This document shows positions 62,485 to 64,000 of a stretch of 64,000 nucleotides of DNA, piece by piece. The translations under genes and the position numbers were made by a program. The first letter of the stretch is position 1, and every line of letters starts with the position of its first letter. Source of the DNA: Flavihumibacter sp. UBA7668 (GTDB lineage Bacteria; Bacteroidota; Bacteroidia; Chitinophagales; Chitinophagaceae); the NCBI RefSeq assembly GCF_002483205.1, contig NZ_DLHM01000004.1:278906-342905 (forward strand). The letters run 5' to 3'. The notes below the pieces were generated by a model. The model was not told where the DNA came from and searched no databases. It worked only from the letters and a program-made list of their open reading frames with translations.

Positions 62485-63978
62485 ATGTCACGAGTATTAA
62501 AAAAGGAACAATTCAGTGCCAGAGCCTATATGCAATTGGCCATTGAGGAAATGCTCAAATCTTTACATGAGCCTAGGTCTGATGGAAAAATACCACCAAA
62601 AGTTGGCGCAGTTTTGCTATTCCCAAATGGAGAAATAGTCAGAGCTCACAGAGGCGAACTGAGAGAGGGAAACCATGCTGAATTTACTCTATTAGAGAGG
62701 AAGTTGACAAATAAAAAACTAGATGATTGTATCTTGTTTACCACCTTGGAACCTTGCCACCAAAGGAACAATCCGAAGCTTGCCTGTTGTAAAAGAACAA
62801 CAAATGCAAAGATAAAAGCTGTTTTTGTTGGAATTGAAGATCCGGATCCAACAGTTTCAGGAAAAGGAATCGCCCACCTTGAAAAACATGGTGTTAAGGT
62901 TATGATGTTTGACCGAGACCTTCAGAAAAAAATAGAAAAAGAGAACAAAGCATTTTTGGAACAGGCAATTGAGCGCAAACAGGCTGAAGCAGAAGAAGAA
63001 ACCCCTTCAGAAATTGAGCTACCGGTAACAAAATTTGAAATGGAGGAATTATCCACTGAGGCTATGCAAAAATTCATTAAAGAAGCCAATCTTCCATATG
63101 CAATTGAACAGAATGAATTCAGGAGGTATTTAACCAATGTAGGAGTACTCGCATTAGATAAGAAAACAAATCAAATAAAACCAACCGTTTTTGGTATTTT
63201 GTTATTTGGAATTGACCCAAGGGTTACTTTCAAGCAGTCTTCACTCAAATGTTCGGTTGATTACGGAAGCGGAAAAATTGAAGTTAAAGAGTTTGATCAA
63301 CCAATAGTATTAATTCCTGATTTAGTTGAAGAATGGATAAGGAAGGTATTGCCGGCATCAAAAAATACGTCCTCATTTAAACGTAAGGATATGCCAGCAT
63401 TTCCGATTGAAGTTCTTCGTGAAGCGGTAATCAATGCAATAGTTCACAGAGATTATTCAATAGGCAGTGCTAAATCGTATTTGCAAATCAGTCCCGAAAA
63501 AATTATTGTGAAGAGCCCGGGTGCTCCGCTTCCATCGATATCATTAGATCAGCTGAATACATTTAAAGCATCTTCAATAAGTCGCAATCCAATTATCACT
63601 TATGTTTTTAATAAAATGGGATTCATAGAAGAAATGGGATTTGGTATGGATGTTTTGAAATCCTTGCATCTGAAGTATGGCTTACCATTGCCTGAATATT
63701 CATATGAAGATCCTTTTCTGATATTGACATTTCCCCGTTCCTACGAGACAGTAAAAAATACAATCCGAAATAATGGAATTAACAGGCTTAGTCAGGAAGA
63801 ACGGATAGGGTATGAGTTCATTAAGGTGAACGAGTCTGTTAAAAGAAAGCAGTACGAGGACTATTTTAAGATGGATAAAAAGAAAGCGGAAAGACATTTG
63901 ACGAAAATGGTGGAAGAAGGCCTAATTAGTAGAAAAGGATCCGGGCCTGGCACCTATTATGAAGTTAGTGCAACCTGA
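62485..63978 (+). CDS. RibD-like deaminase fused to GHKL-type ATPase domain and winged helix
   Basis: A 497-residue protein of unusual architecture. Residues 10-150 form a zinc deaminase of the RibD type: His64-Ala-Glu66, Pro90-Cys91 and Cys101 or Cys102, and EDPDPTVSGKGI near 118, which parallels DPNPxVAGKG of RibD. A helical, Glu-rich linker follows (150-200). Residues 205-415 match the HATPase_c_4-like region of AlbA_2/RecG-like regulators (PTVFGILLFGIDPR, LREAVINAIVHRDYS at 311-325, IEEMGFGMDVLKS), without the usual AlbA_2 domain. A C-terminal winged helix (about 432-497) ends it. It looks like a nucleotide- or nucleic-acid-sensing regulator or defence protein. Its sequence seems more A/T-rich than its neighbours. 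Confidence 0.8.
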   Translation: MSRVLKKEQFSARAYMQLAIEEMLKSLHEPRSDGKIPPKVGAVLLFPNGEIVRAHRGELREGNHAEFTLLERKLTNKKLDDCILFTTLEPCHQRNNPKLACCKRTTNAKIKAVFVGIEDPDPTVSGKGIAHLEKHGVKVMMFDRDLQKKIEKENKAFLEQAIERKQAEAEEETPSEIELPVTKFEMEELSTEAMQKFIKEANLPYAIEQNEFRRYLTNVGVLALDKKTNQIKPTVFGILLFGIDPRVTFKQSSLKCSVDYGSGKIEVKEFDQPIVLIPDLVEEWIRKVLPASKNTSSFKRKDMPAFPIEVLREAVINAIVHRDYSIGSAKSYLQISPEKIIVKSPGAPLPSISLDQLNTFKASSISRNPIITYVFNKMGFIEEMGFGMDVLKSLHLKYGLPLPEYSYEDPFLILTFPRSYETVKNTIRNNGINRLSQEERIGYEFIKVNESVKRKQYEDYFKMDKKKAERHLTKMVEEGLISRKGSGPGTYYEVSAT

Positions 63979-64000
63979 AATAAGCGTTATATGTCGCGAT

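Overview
The window looks like chromosomal DNA of a Bacteroidota, most probably a member of the Chitinophagaceae. The evidence is a SusC/SusD pair, a DarA/DarB resorcinol locus, the RpoB and GltB protein types, promoters of the TTTG-N19-TAnnTTTG form, and the near absence of Shine-Dalgarno sequences. Coding density is high. No tRNA, rRNA, CRISPR array, insertion sequence or prophage was found.

Layout. (1) 1-2.1 kb: rplK (3' part), rplA, rplJ and rplL, closed by a hairpin terminator. (2) 2.1-10.3 kb: a compact resorcinol/polyketide locus. One arm (minus) carries an acyl carrier protein, a ketosynthase and a degenerate ketosynthase partner. The other arm (plus) carries DarA, DarB, an unknown 135-aa protein, a BtrH-type protein and an ABC exporter. 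(3) 10.5-23.4 kb: a ROK regulator, SusC and SusD, then a secreted set: a redoxin, a cytochrome c/PHM-like copper monooxygenase, a large FG-GAP/ASPIC protein and a vanadium-haloperoxidase-like enzyme. (4) 23.5-27.5 kb: rpoB alone, with its own consensus promoter and a perfect 13-bp terminator. It lies 21.5 kb from rplL, and rpoC does not follow it. (5) 27.5-34.2 kb: a cation/proton antiporter, an S9 peptidase, a bestrophin, a universal-stress-like protein and a two-component system. (6) 34.3-60.7 kb: an amino-acid and nitrogen region, nearly all on the minus strand: thrA-thrB-thrC, amt and a porin, gltB-gltD, ilvD-ilvB-ilvN-ilvC-ilvA and leuA-leuB, with ppc divergent from thr. (7) 60.8-64 kb: a helical-repeat protein and a RibD-like deaminase fused to a GHKL-type ATPase domain and a winged helix.

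How the parts work together. Region 6 links carbon entry (PEP carboxylase to oxaloacetate), ammonium uptake and glutamate synthesis to threonine, isoleucine, valine and leucine. Reading the spacers shows three unannotated leader peptides, each upstream of a hairpin: Thr/Ile-rich before thrA, Ile/Val/Leu-rich before ilvD, and a less certain Ile/Leu/Val-rich one before leuA. This is the arrangement of ribosome-mediated attenuation, with three separate operons apparently read by the translation rate of their own products.

A second unexplained pattern is a family of degenerate arrays with a GGTGA core. They begin at, or run into, the stop codons of thrB, ppc, gltB, ilvN and ilvC, with the G-rich strand always in the sense of the gene just ended.

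The observations most worth checking are the isolated rpoB unit, the three attenuators, the stop-codon repeats, the minimal DarA/DarB locus with its inactive-looking ketosynthase partner, the PHM-like/haloperoxidase set beside SusCD, and the deaminase-ATPase fusion. All calls come from reading the sequence; no database search was run.
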